34,311 nt of DNA from an uncultured bacterium (lineage in GTDB: Bacteria; Patescibacteriota; Gracilibacteria; Absconditabacterales; Absconditicoccaceae). Where the stretch lies: NCBI GenBank assembly GCA_937872535.1, contig CALMTC010000021.1, positions 1-34,311 on the forward strand. Reading direction: 5' to 3'. Under the pieces are notes generated by a model that made no database searches, had not been told where the DNA came from, and saw only the letters and a list, made by a program, of their open reading frames with translations. Positions 1 to 5,098 of this stretch are shown piece after piece (the stretch's first letter is position 1; each line of letters starts with the position of its first letter). Made by a program: the position numbers and the translations under genes.

Positions 1-149
1 GCACTTCTGTAATAAAAGTTGGAGAATTTGTTATAATTGTTTTTAGGAACTCTTAATTCGCTTTGAATCTTAACCAGTTTATCGTGAATTGACAGTTCCT
101 TTTCCTTTATTTTTTCGGGTGTTTGTTTCACCGCTTTTTTCTTTTCCAT
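1..149 (-). CDS. ERF-family single-strand annealing protein, N-terminal part (cut by window edge)
   Basis: Reading leftwards from an ATG at 147-149, 49 codons are open to the window edge. After a Lys-rich stretch comes SIHDKLVKIQSELRVPKNN followed by NKFSNFYYRS, which matches the start of ERF-superfamily phage recombinases (helix with KIQxEL, then PKNxxNKFxxxxYRS). ERF proteins anneal complementary single strands during phage recombination and genome circularisation. The conserved core lies outside the window, so the call rests on the N-terminal signature alone. It is the last gene of a short operon downstream of the promoter at 555-583, beside a NinG-like nuclease gene, which suits a recombination role. 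Confidence 0.75.
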   Translation of the reverse strand, partial: MEKKKAVKQTPEKIKEKELSIHDKLVKIQSELRVPKNNYNKFSNFYYRS

Positions 150-194
150 TTGTTAGGTAATTAATAAATAAATTATACTAAATATTAAATTAAC

Positions 195-377
195 TTACAA
201 CTCTAAATCTCTCATTCTGTCATAGTCATCGTGTTCGTCCTGCTTTTTCCAAAAGGCAAAAAGTTCATCTTTTGTAAAACCGAAATCACATTTCTCGCAA
301 TGATAAACGTCATCACTAACTTCTTCTATTTCATCTCCACATTCTGGACAATGTTGCCAACCTTGTTTCGTTATCAT
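195..377 (-). CDS. Small zinc-ribbon protein
   Basis: A 60-residue acidic protein with two CxxC knuckles, CPEC at about residues 10-13 and CEKC at about 27-30, separated by a short acidic turn. This is a classic zinc ribbon. The remaining C-terminal half is charged (DELFAFWKK, DEHDDYDRM) and may be helical. Such small ribbons in phages may bind nucleic acid or act as adaptors on host RNA polymerase, but nothing here tells which. It lies between a 53-codon ORF, with which it overlaps by 47 nt, and the ERF gene. Confidence 0.7.
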   Translation of the reverse strand: MITKQGWQHCPECGDEIEEVSDDVYHCEKCDFGFTKDELFAFWKKQDEHDDYDRMRDLEL

Positions 378-492
378 CTTTTAGAAAATAAAAGGTAAAA
401 TTCTTCCAATCAACTATCAAATTCTCATCTGATTCGTTGACGACTTCAGCTACTGTTGTTTCGCTGAAATTTCTTCCGTATATTTTTTGCAT
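331..492 (-). CDS. Small ORF, first gene after the consensus promoter
   Basis: A 53-codon ORF with ATG at 490-492 behind an A/T-rich leader (TTTTACAAA before ATG) and a TGA stop at 331-333. The product starts MQKIYGRNFSETTVAEVV and has a plausible amphipathic composition; I do not recognise it. It fills the gap between the promoter at 555-583 and the zinc-ribbon gene and overlaps the latter by 47 nt. That overlap is longer than is usual here and is the main reason for doubt. Confidence 0.5.
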   Translation of the reverse strand: MQKIYGRNFSETTVAEVVNESDENLIVDWKNFTFYFLKDDNETRLATLSRMWR

Positions 493-554
493 TTTGTAAA
501 ATAAATAAATTAAATTAAACTATCTATTGTATTATTTAATAATTGATATAATCA

Positions 555-583
555 ATTATACAATATATTATACAAAACGTCAA
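555..583 (-). promoter_or_regulatory. Consensus sigma70-type promoter
   Basis: On the minus strand TTGACG (578-583) is followed after exactly 17 nt by TATAAT (555-560), a near-perfect match to the bacterial housekeeping promoter. It sits in a 160-nt non-coding, very AT-rich gap between the NinG-like gene and the 53-codon ORF and points at the ORF, zinc-ribbon and ERF genes. A 9-bp inverted repeat (TTGATATAATCAA) lies just downstream at 543-555 and may be an operator. Confidence 0.8.
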
Positions 584-652
584 GTCATCATACATAGAAA
601 ATACCTTAACTATCTAAAGCGTCAAAATTGTCGTTTATTCAGGAAATTTCTT

Positions 653-1066
653 TTAAGAAGACATGATCTCGTTCCAACAGGACACACTCATTGTATTATG
701 TTTGCAATGGTCTATTATTTCTACTAACTGTTCTTTGGAATATTTGTGCAATTTAAACCTGTTTGTTTCAATCCATAAAACTTTGTCCTCACCAATTTTC
801 CCAATAAGTCCTTGTCTGTAACTTATTATGTTTCCTCCTTTAAATCTATTACAAGACCAACAAGTATTGTTCACATTATGTGGGTGGTATCTTAAATAAC
901 CAGAACTTCCTTGACTAGCGTAATGAGAAGCGTCCATCTTTTCAGAATATCTGCCACAAGCTAAACAATTAAAACCATCTCTTTCTCTAACCCATTTATT
1001 AAAAGCTCTTTGAGCCACTTTTTTTAATTCTTTTAAATCTTTCTTGAGTAATGTTTCTCTTTTCAT
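653..1066 (-). CDS. NinG/Rap-like recombination nuclease (HNH-type zinc protein)
   Basis: A 137-residue protein. A basic N-terminal helix (about 1-25) leads to a zinc site: CLACG at about 35-39, then MDASHY, then a second knuckle in NTCWSCNRFKGGN. The order 'CxxCG..MDAxHY..N..CxxCNxxKGGN..YRxGLI' is that of lambda NinG (Rap), which acts on recombination junctions together with annealing proteins. The downstream neighbours include ERF, supporting this. The C-terminal part (about 105-137) is less conserved. A plain HNH nuclease is the alternative. It overlaps the upstream 88-codon gene by 4 nt (ATGA). Confidence 0.7.
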   Translation of the reverse strand: MKRETLLKKDLKELKKVAQRAFNKWVRERDGFNCLACGRYSEKMDASHYASQGSSGYLRYHPHNVNNTCWSCNRFKGGNIISYRQGLIGKIGEDKVLWIETNRFKLHKYSKEQLVEIIDHCKHNTMSVSCWNEIMSS

Positions 1067-1329
1067 TTCTTAATTAAGTTTTCAGCTTCATTTTTATATT
1101 TCTTTACTAATTCTAACATTACTGAATCGTGTCTTTTTTGTTTCAAATAAATATAATCATCAATATCTTTTATCTTTCCTGCGTTCTTTAACGACAATAT
1201 GGAACTATGTAAACTCTCAGGCAATCCACTACTAGATATAATTCTTAATATTAGCCTTCCTTTACCTTTTTTACTACTAAATTCTAATTCTGTATCAGTA
1301 AAAGTGTTATTTAGAAATGTTGTTTGCAT
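1063..1329 (-). CDS. Unrecognised 88-residue protein
   Basis: This is the first gene after the long non-coding block, starting at an ATG behind an A-rich leader and ending in an ATGA overlap with the NinG-like gene. The product has a beta-like N-terminal half (FTDTELEFSSKKGKGRLILRI) and a helical, Lys-rich C-terminal half (VKKYKNEAENLIKK). No cysteines, transmembrane segments or known motifs are visible. Its coupling to the NinG-like gene hints at a recombination accessory role, which is inference only. Confidence 0.6.
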   Translation of the reverse strand: MQTTFLNNTFTDTELEFSSKKGKGRLILRIISSSGLPESLHSSILSLKNAGKIKDIDDYIYLKQKRHDSVMLELVKKYKNEAENLIKK

Positions 1330-1334
1330 TGTTT

Positions 1335-1705
1335 TGTTTTTAATATTTATGCTTAAGACCTTGAGCTAGAAAACGGTCGTACCTTACAGAGTAAAGCAAT
1401 GTCGTATTTCGCTTTCATTCTTCCGTTTTTATGTCGGTGAAAGCTATCTCTACTTCAGCCCAGTCCATTGTAAACTGAGGAGAGCGGACTCTAGAGAAGT
1501 ACAAAAGTTCCCCGCTCTATCACTAACCAAGATTCAGGTATCAACCTCTAATTTTCTTCAATCCTATATGCTTTGAGACCATCGCTAGTTCTTTGGCTCT
1601 CCTGCTCTGCATAACTAGAATGCCTTTTCTTATGTTTTAAGTGGTCAGCCGAGACTTAGCGTCCTTGCCACTTTTAAGTCTAGTACTCTGCGTAAAACAC
1701 GCATA
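1335..1705 (-). ncRNA. Candidate structured non-coding RNA with two H-type pseudoknots
   Basis: About 370 nt lack any convincing ORF on either strand but are rich in pairings on the minus strand. AGACTTA pairs with TAAGTCT while AAGTGG pairs with CCACTT in crossed order (pseudoknot 1, about 1640-1682). CTAGTT pairs with AACTAG while GAGAgCC pairs with GGTCTC, again crossed (pseudoknot 2, about 1576-1618). Further hairpins are AGAGCGG/CCGCTCT (about 1478-1519), GCTTTCA/TGAAAGC (about 1410-1443), CTTTAC/GTAAGG, and GCGT/ACGC at about 1690-1703. GC content is visibly higher than in the flanks. I recognise no known family: there is no tmRNA tag reading frame or acceptor end. Large phage RNAs such as GOLLD or ROOL are conceivable but not demonstrated. 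The exact ends are guesses. Confidence 0.55.
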
Positions 1706-1731
1706 AAAAAATCGCCAATTAATAGCGACTT
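1706..1731 (-). terminator. Hairpin plus T7 run
   Basis: On the minus strand AGTCGC pairs with GCGATT (one G-T pair) around a 9-nt loop and is followed by a run of T. The stem is short, so this is a moderate terminator. It lies just before the candidate structured RNA. Confidence 0.45.
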
Positions 1732-1752
1732 GTTTCTGCTTGTTTCTTTCTG

Positions 1753-1773
1753 GAGTTTTGAGTTTTGAGTTTT
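1753..1773. repeat. Three tandem copies of a 7-mer
   Basis: GAGTTTT occurs three times head to tail (plus-strand sense) between two terminator-like hairpins in a gene-free stretch. It is either a slippage repeat or a protein-binding array; nothing more can be said. Confidence 0.6.
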
Positions 1774-1818
1774 TTCTGTTATCATTTATTATTCATAATC
1801 TGAAATATAGAATAAGAT

Positions 1819-1850
1819 AAAAGCCACTCTTAATCAAGTGGCTTTTTCTT
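1819..1850 (-). terminator. Strong bidirectional terminator hairpin
   Basis: AAAAGCCACT (1819-1828) pairs with AGTGGCTTTT (1837-1846) around an 8-nt loop. The T-rich tail is better on the plus strand, but the minus strand also has TTTTATCTTATT. It is the second hairpin after the last gene of the lysis region. Confidence 0.7.
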
Positions 1851-1881
1851 TTTTCTCGTTTTTCTTTTGAGAACACTTATG

Positions 1882-1909
1882 AAAAAAGGACTCTGCCCGT
1901 AGTCCTTTT
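1882..1909 (-). terminator. Rho-independent terminator of the late operon
   Basis: On the minus strand AAAAGGACT and AGTCCTTTT form a 9-bp stem with an 8-nt loop (ACGGGCAG), followed by a T-run. It lies about 40 nt after the stop of the 90-codon gene at 1947, so it most likely ends the head-tail-lysis transcript. Confidence 0.8.
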
Positions 1910-1946
1910 CTCTTACCCATTCACTTTTTTCTGCCAATTAATTGTA

Positions 1947-2219
1947 TCAATCGTTAATGTAATCGCCAAGCATTTCCATTTCTCCGTTAATCAAAAACAA
2001 CGCTGTTCTTGGGTGTAGAACTTCTCCCATTACTGCTGTTTTTTTTACGTTCCAACTTTTGCCATCGTCTCTGCTTCTTTTGGCAATCCAGCCTGATGTA
2101 GTTCTGTAGGCACTCCATATAAATTCATCATTGACTCCCCAATCGAAAATAGTAGCAGGTCTTAAATGCTCAATCATTTCAAATCTCCATCTCGGAACTT
2201 GGTTTAATGTCTCGTTCAT
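1947..2219 (-). CDS. Unrecognised 90-residue protein, last late gene
   Basis: A Trp-rich protein (WRFEM, FDWGVNDEFIWSAY, SGWIAKRSRDDGKSWNV) with a pattern like one or two beta-propeller or BNR-type blades ('RDDGKSW' resembles the SxDxGxTW Asp-box). That resemblance is weak for so short a protein. It starts in an ATGA overlap with the upstream 105-codon gene and is followed by the terminator at 1882-1909. It may be a host-interaction protein; no function can be assigned. Confidence 0.65.
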   Translation of the reverse strand: MNETLNQVPRWRFEMIEHLRPATIFDWGVNDEFIWSAYRTTSGWIAKRSRDDGKSWNVKKTAVMGEVLHPRTALFLINGEMEMLGDYIND

Positions 2220-2533
2220 TGTCTGTATAGTCCTCTCATTTTATTATCGCACGGTACGAGCTTTCCAATCCAAACTGGGTGATGAAGTTTATCTCCGTTT
2301 TGCTTCACCTCCTCAAAGCTCCAAGCTAACTGTCCTAAATATGGTGGCTGATAATATATGCTCCAATCTTCAACATCTCCTTTGACTGCACACCATCTAA
2401 CAACATTTCCTGTCTGTTGAATTGGGTAACCTAAAGCGTCATCGAGTAAAATTCCTTGTGCGAATATTGAATCGTTCTCTATCTGTCTGAACATATCTGG
2501 TGTCCATTGATAACCTCTGCTTTCTCCTTCCAT
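2216..2533 (-). CDS. Unrecognised 105-residue protein
   Basis: An aromatic-rich acidic protein (residues such as GYQWTPDMF, RWCAVKGDVEDWSIYYQPPY, QLAWSFEEV). No signal peptide, transmembrane segment or known motif is visible. It is coupled by ATGA to the 90-codon gene downstream, and both lie after the lysis genes, so the two probably act together late in infection. The start ATG at 2531-2533 follows an A/T leader typical of this genome. Confidence 0.65.
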   Translation of the reverse strand: MEGESRGYQWTPDMFRQIENDSIFAQGILLDDALGYPIQQTGNVVRWCAVKGDVEDWSIYYQPPYLGQLAWSFEEVKQNGDKLHHPVWIGKLVPCDNKMRGLYRQ

Positions 2534-2542
2534 TTAAAAATA

Positions 2543-2941
2543 TTAAAAATTAAGATTATCAAAATTTATGTAACCAAGTAACCTCTCTTTCAGTTTTTGA
2601 ATGGCATACTGGTTGTGTTTTTTAATCAGTCCGTTTCGACCTTCTTCTCGAATATGCTGATAATAATGATGTTTAGTACACAACGTGATTCCGTTTTCTG
2701 GGTCGTTGTACCACTTGTTATCTCGATTATGGTCAAGATGACTAGCTTCAAGTCCGCCAATACATTCTCCGTTTCCTTCTTCCACGCACTTGTAACCATC
2801 TCTTTTAAGAATTTGTTCTCTAACTCTTGAAGTAAATGCGAATTGACTTAACAGTAAGCCAGTTACCGCCAAACCACCGTAAAGTAAAAGAGAGCCGAAA
2901 AGCTCTCTCTCTGGTTCGGTACTTTTGCCAACCTCCGTCAT
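2543..2941 (-). CDS. HNH endonuclease with N-terminal membrane segment
   Basis: Residues about 14-33 (FGSLLLYGGLAVTGLLLSQF) form one hydrophobic helix. An HNH fold follows: RDGYKC at about 48-53, EASHLDHNRDN at about 66-76 carrying the catalytic His pair, and NGITLCTKHHYYQH at about 83-96. HNH enzymes cut DNA with a single metal ion. Membrane anchoring of an HNH domain is odd. It may be a fusion with a small holin-like peptide, since the preceding tiny gene (2938-3030) also encodes a membrane peptide and overlaps by ATGA. The nuclease call is strong; the role of the membrane part is unknown. Confidence 0.75.
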   Translation of the reverse strand: MTEVGKSTEPERELFGSLLLYGGLAVTGLLLSQFAFTSRVREQILKRDGYKCVEEGNGECIGGLEASHLDHNRDNKWYNDPENGITLCTKHHYYQHIREEGRNGLIKKHNQYAIQKLKERLLGYINFDNLNF

Positions 2942-3030
2942 AGACCAAAAACTCCTACAATCAAGTTAAATAGCCAATACGCTATTGTTCCTCCTAGTCC
3001 GTAAAGAAAACCTGAAATAATTTTGTTCAT
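2938..3030 (-). CDS. 30-residue membrane peptide
   Basis: A short ORF with ATG at 3028-3030 overlapping the stop of the upstream holin-like gene (ATGA) and a TGA that overlaps the ATG of the HNH gene (ATGA). The product is almost one hydrophobic helix (GFLYGLGGTIAYWLF, then LIVGVFGL). Perfect coupling on both sides makes it likely real. Position and shape suit a small holin, pinholin or lysis-timing peptide, by inference. Confidence 0.7.
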   Translation of the reverse strand: MNKIISGFLYGLGGTIAYWLFNLIVGVFGL

Positions 3031-3242
3031 TTTGTTTCGTCTTTAAGAGATAGAAGTAACCAAGTCAGAAGATTGGTGATAATACCTAACACGATTGATA
3101 GATACTTAACCCAAACTCCTTCGATTGCTTCGATGTCTTGAACTAAAGTCGCAACGATTAAAGCTATTCCAGAATAGACAATAATTTTTGCGGGTGTAGG
3201 AATCTTATCGAATCCTTGTCTTGTGCTTTCTAGTAGTTTCAT
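3027..3242 (-). CDS. Holin-like protein with two membrane segments
   Basis: A 71-residue protein. After a short N-terminus with a basic charge (about 1-16) come two hydrophobic helices, about 18-36 (AKIIVYSGIALIVATLV) and about 44-66 (VWVKYLSIVLGIITNLLTWL), joined by an acidic loop (QDIEAIEG) and ending in a charged tail KDETK. Size, two-helix topology and location directly after the endolysin gene in transcription order fit a class II holin, which would open the membrane to let the endolysin reach the cell wall. There is no family-specific motif, so the call rests on context. Confidence 0.6.
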   Translation of the reverse strand: MKLLESTRQGFDKIPTPAKIIVYSGIALIVATLVQDIEAIEGVWVKYLSIVLGIITNLLTWLLLSLKDETK

Positions 3243-3263
3243 AATTAAAATTAAAAAATAAAA

Positions 3264-4298
3264 TTAGCGTTTAGTAATTTTGTCGATTAGTCCTTGTAAA
3301 AACTCAGCAAGTGAAACTCCTTTGTTCTCTTTGTTCTTTTTAATGATTTCATTCAGTCTTGTAAGCTCCTGAGCTTGAGAAGTTACTTTCGTTCTCAATG
3401 CAATAAGTTCATTTTCATAACCTTGCATTTTTGGAGCTACATTGTCGAGTTCGTTGTTCGCTATATCTAACTTCAAGGTAGTATCACTTAATTCTTTCTT
3501 GATACCTTCTAGCTCGATTTTTAATGTATTTTTTTCTGCTCTGAGACTTTCTATTTCTGGTTGGCTTTCTTCGACCATTGCTTTGTATTTATTCCTGTCT
3601 GTTGTAAGTCCTCCGATACTTGCGTTAAGTTTTGAAACTTCTGCATTTAAGAATTGCTCAACTTTGCTCAACCTTTCAATTTCTGTGTCTTTCTCTGAAA
3701 GTAGTTGATAGAATCTTGTTACTCCGTGCTTCACATACCACAAGAAACCGTCCATAGTTTTGTGTGCGTTTGCGTCTGCGTACTTTTGGAAGAACGCTAG
3801 ATTAGCTTCTTTTCCGTAATTGTAGTCCGACAATGGCATACAATATTTTTCTGTTGAAACTGAATCTGGTAATTGTTTATCACTCCAACTTGACCAAGAC
3901 TTCCAATGTTGTGAAGAAAATCCTGCTGTTAATCTTAACTCGATTGTTCTTTCCATATAGTTCAGAACGCAATCCCAAACTCCGTTTACTTCAATCGCTG
4001 TGTGTAAATGTAAAGCTCCTCCTGTTGCTAAATAACCGATGTCAGTTCCTTTCTTTACGAATCCTGTTTTCTCTAACATTGCGTGAACGAATATTATTCT
4101 GAATCCGTTTCCTCTTGCATAAGAATACGACTGATGTCCTAAATCATTTTTTCTGTAATAGATTTCCATATCGCAAGGAGCTATCACTCGTGTTCCAGAA
4201 GTGGGTACGCAGTCAATCGCTTTTCCTCCTTGTAATGCTCCGTGAGGACTTTGGCTAATCGTAAAAACATTTCCTGTGAAAAAATTTCCTAGTTTCAT
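3264..4298 (-). CDS. Endolysin: M23-type peptidase with C-terminal coiled coil
   Basis: A 344-residue protein. The N-terminal part (about 1-110) follows the LytM/M23 pattern: GGKAIDCVPTSGTRVIAP with Asp29, then VHAM with His72, VKKGTDIGYLATGGA, and HLHTAIE with His97 and His99. These are the zinc site of metallo-endopeptidases that cut peptide cross-bridges of peptidoglycan. The usual first ligand, His four residues before Asp29, is Gly here; His19 may substitute. The middle (about 110-200) is unrecognised. From about 205 to 325 it is a long heptad-rich coiled coil, unusual for an endolysin. No signal peptide is seen, so export would need a holin. It starts in an ATGA overlap with a tiny membrane ORF. 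Confidence 0.75.
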   Translation of the reverse strand: MKLGNFFTGNVFTISQSPHGALQGGKAIDCVPTSGTRVIAPCDMEIYYRKNDLGHQSYSYARGNGFRIIFVHAMLEKTGFVKKGTDIGYLATGGALHLHTAIEVNGVWDCVLNYMERTIELRLTAGFSSQHWKSWSSWSDKQLPDSVSTEKYCMPLSDYNYGKEANLAFFQKYADANAHKTMDGFLWYVKHGVTRFYQLLSEKDTEIERLSKVEQFLNAEVSKLNASIGGLTTDRNKYKAMVEESQPEIESLRAEKNTLKIELEGIKKELSDTTLKLDIANNELDNVAPKMQGYENELIALRTKVTSQAQELTRLNEIIKKNKENKGVSLAEFLQGLIDKITKR

Positions 4299-4390
4299 AT
4301 CGATAAATAATGACGAAATAAAAAATAGACCTGCACTAGAACTAAAAAATAAATTCCTGCGATTATGATTAAGTCTCTAATTCTGTTCAT
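4295..4390 (-). CDS. 31-residue membrane peptide before the endolysin
   Basis: The ORF runs from ATG at 4388-4390 to a TGA overlapping the endolysin ATG (ATGA), and it overlaps the upstream 163-codon gene by 14 nt. The product begins MNRIRDL, continues with a hydrophobic helix (IIIAGIYFLVLVQVYFLF) and ends in RHYLSI. It fills the gap exactly. A holin-like or antiholin-like role is inferred from context only. Confidence 0.65.
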   Translation of the reverse strand: MNRIRDLIIIAGIYFLVLVQVYFLFRHYLSI

Positions 4391-4868
4391 TTTTTATAAC
4401 TTCAAATTCATCTGTGTAGAACATATAATTAACTACTCGGTCGAAGTACATTTCATAACTCACCAAACAACCGTACCTGTATTTCCCACTTGGCAAAGTA
4501 GAAGGAATTTCAATCGCTTGAATAAAATCTCTAGTTCCTTTTGGCTGATTACTAACCGTTGATGGTGTCCGAAATAATATTCCATCTTCAAAGAAACAAG
4601 ACAGAGTTCCTTGTCTGTCCGAAAGCTTTTCGAATTGAACGTGGTATCTCAACAATTCTCCATCTTCGATTGTCTTGTCTTCGACTAGATAAATTCCTCT
4701 ACCCAATGGGTCTACTTTCTTGAATCTCACAATCTTAAATGGGTACAGAGTTATAATTCCGTAAATTATCAACAATCCCAAGGTCCAAACGATAACAAAC
4801 ATCGACAGATTGTCGATTACCTTTCGTTGGTTTAATTCGTACTTAATTTTTCTCATAATACTTTTCAT
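4377..4868 (-). CDS. Membrane-anchored protein of unknown function
   Basis: A 163-residue protein with a basic N-terminus (about 1-17), one transmembrane helix at about 22-44 (MFVIVWTLGLLIIYGIITLY) and a C-terminal domain of about 115 residues rich in beta strands (YLVEDKTIEDGELLRYHVQF, LPSGKYRYGCLVSYEMYF). Topology is probably N-in, C-out, and the soluble part resembles immunoglobulin-like or copper-binding-type sandwiches in pattern only. It lies between the XhlA-like gene and the endolysin with small overlaps, which suggests a spanin-like or superinfection-exclusion role; neither is proven. Confidence 0.6.
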   Translation of the reverse strand: MKSIMRKIKYELNQRKVIDNLSMFVIVWTLGLLIIYGIITLYPFKIVRFKKVDPLGRGIYLVEDKTIEDGELLRYHVQFEKLSDRQGTLSCFFEDGILFRTPSTVSNQPKGTRDFIQAIEIPSTLPSGKYRYGCLVSYEMYFDRVVNYMFYTDEFEVIKNEQN

Positions 4869-5077
4869 TTTATCACGTTAGAAGTAATTGCAATTACAAC
4901 CGCTGTTAATATAATACTGACAACTCCATATACTAATTTTTGAATCGTTGAAAGGTCTTTGTTCATCAATTTATAATTGGTTTCATTTTCTGTCATTCGT
5001 TTTTCTAACAAAACAAATTCCTTCCTAATGTCCTTGATGTTATCTGTGTTTTCTTTGATTTCTGTCTTGTTCGTCAT
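4865..5077 (-). CDS. XhlA-like holin accessory protein
   Basis: A 70-residue protein with an acidic/basic coiled coil (about 5-45; KDIRKEFVLLEKRM, NYKLMNKDLSTIQ) and a single C-terminal transmembrane helix (about 49-68; VYGVVSIILTAVVIAITSNV). This architecture and length are those of the haemolysin XhlA / phage holin-associated family, which sits at the membrane and works with a holin and an endolysin. It is the first gene after the tail genes and is coupled by ATGA to the next membrane protein. Confidence 0.65.
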   Translation of the reverse strand: MTNKTEIKENTDNIKDIRKEFVLLEKRMTENETNYKLMNKDLSTIQKLVYGVVSIILTAVVIAITSNVIK

Positions 5078-5098
5078 TCATCTTTGTTTTGAATAAAT

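Noticed and set aside
527..727. A 66-codon plus-strand frame over the AT-rich gap
   Set aside because: It overlaps the minus-strand promoter and the 3' end of the NinG-like gene and has a low-complexity Tyr/Ile sequence.
1335..1705. tmRNA or group I intron
   Set aside because: Pseudoknots suggested tmRNA, but no tag frame and no acceptor/T-arm pairing is found. A GCGGGGAAC segment recalls group I P5, but no P3-P7 core or split gene is seen.
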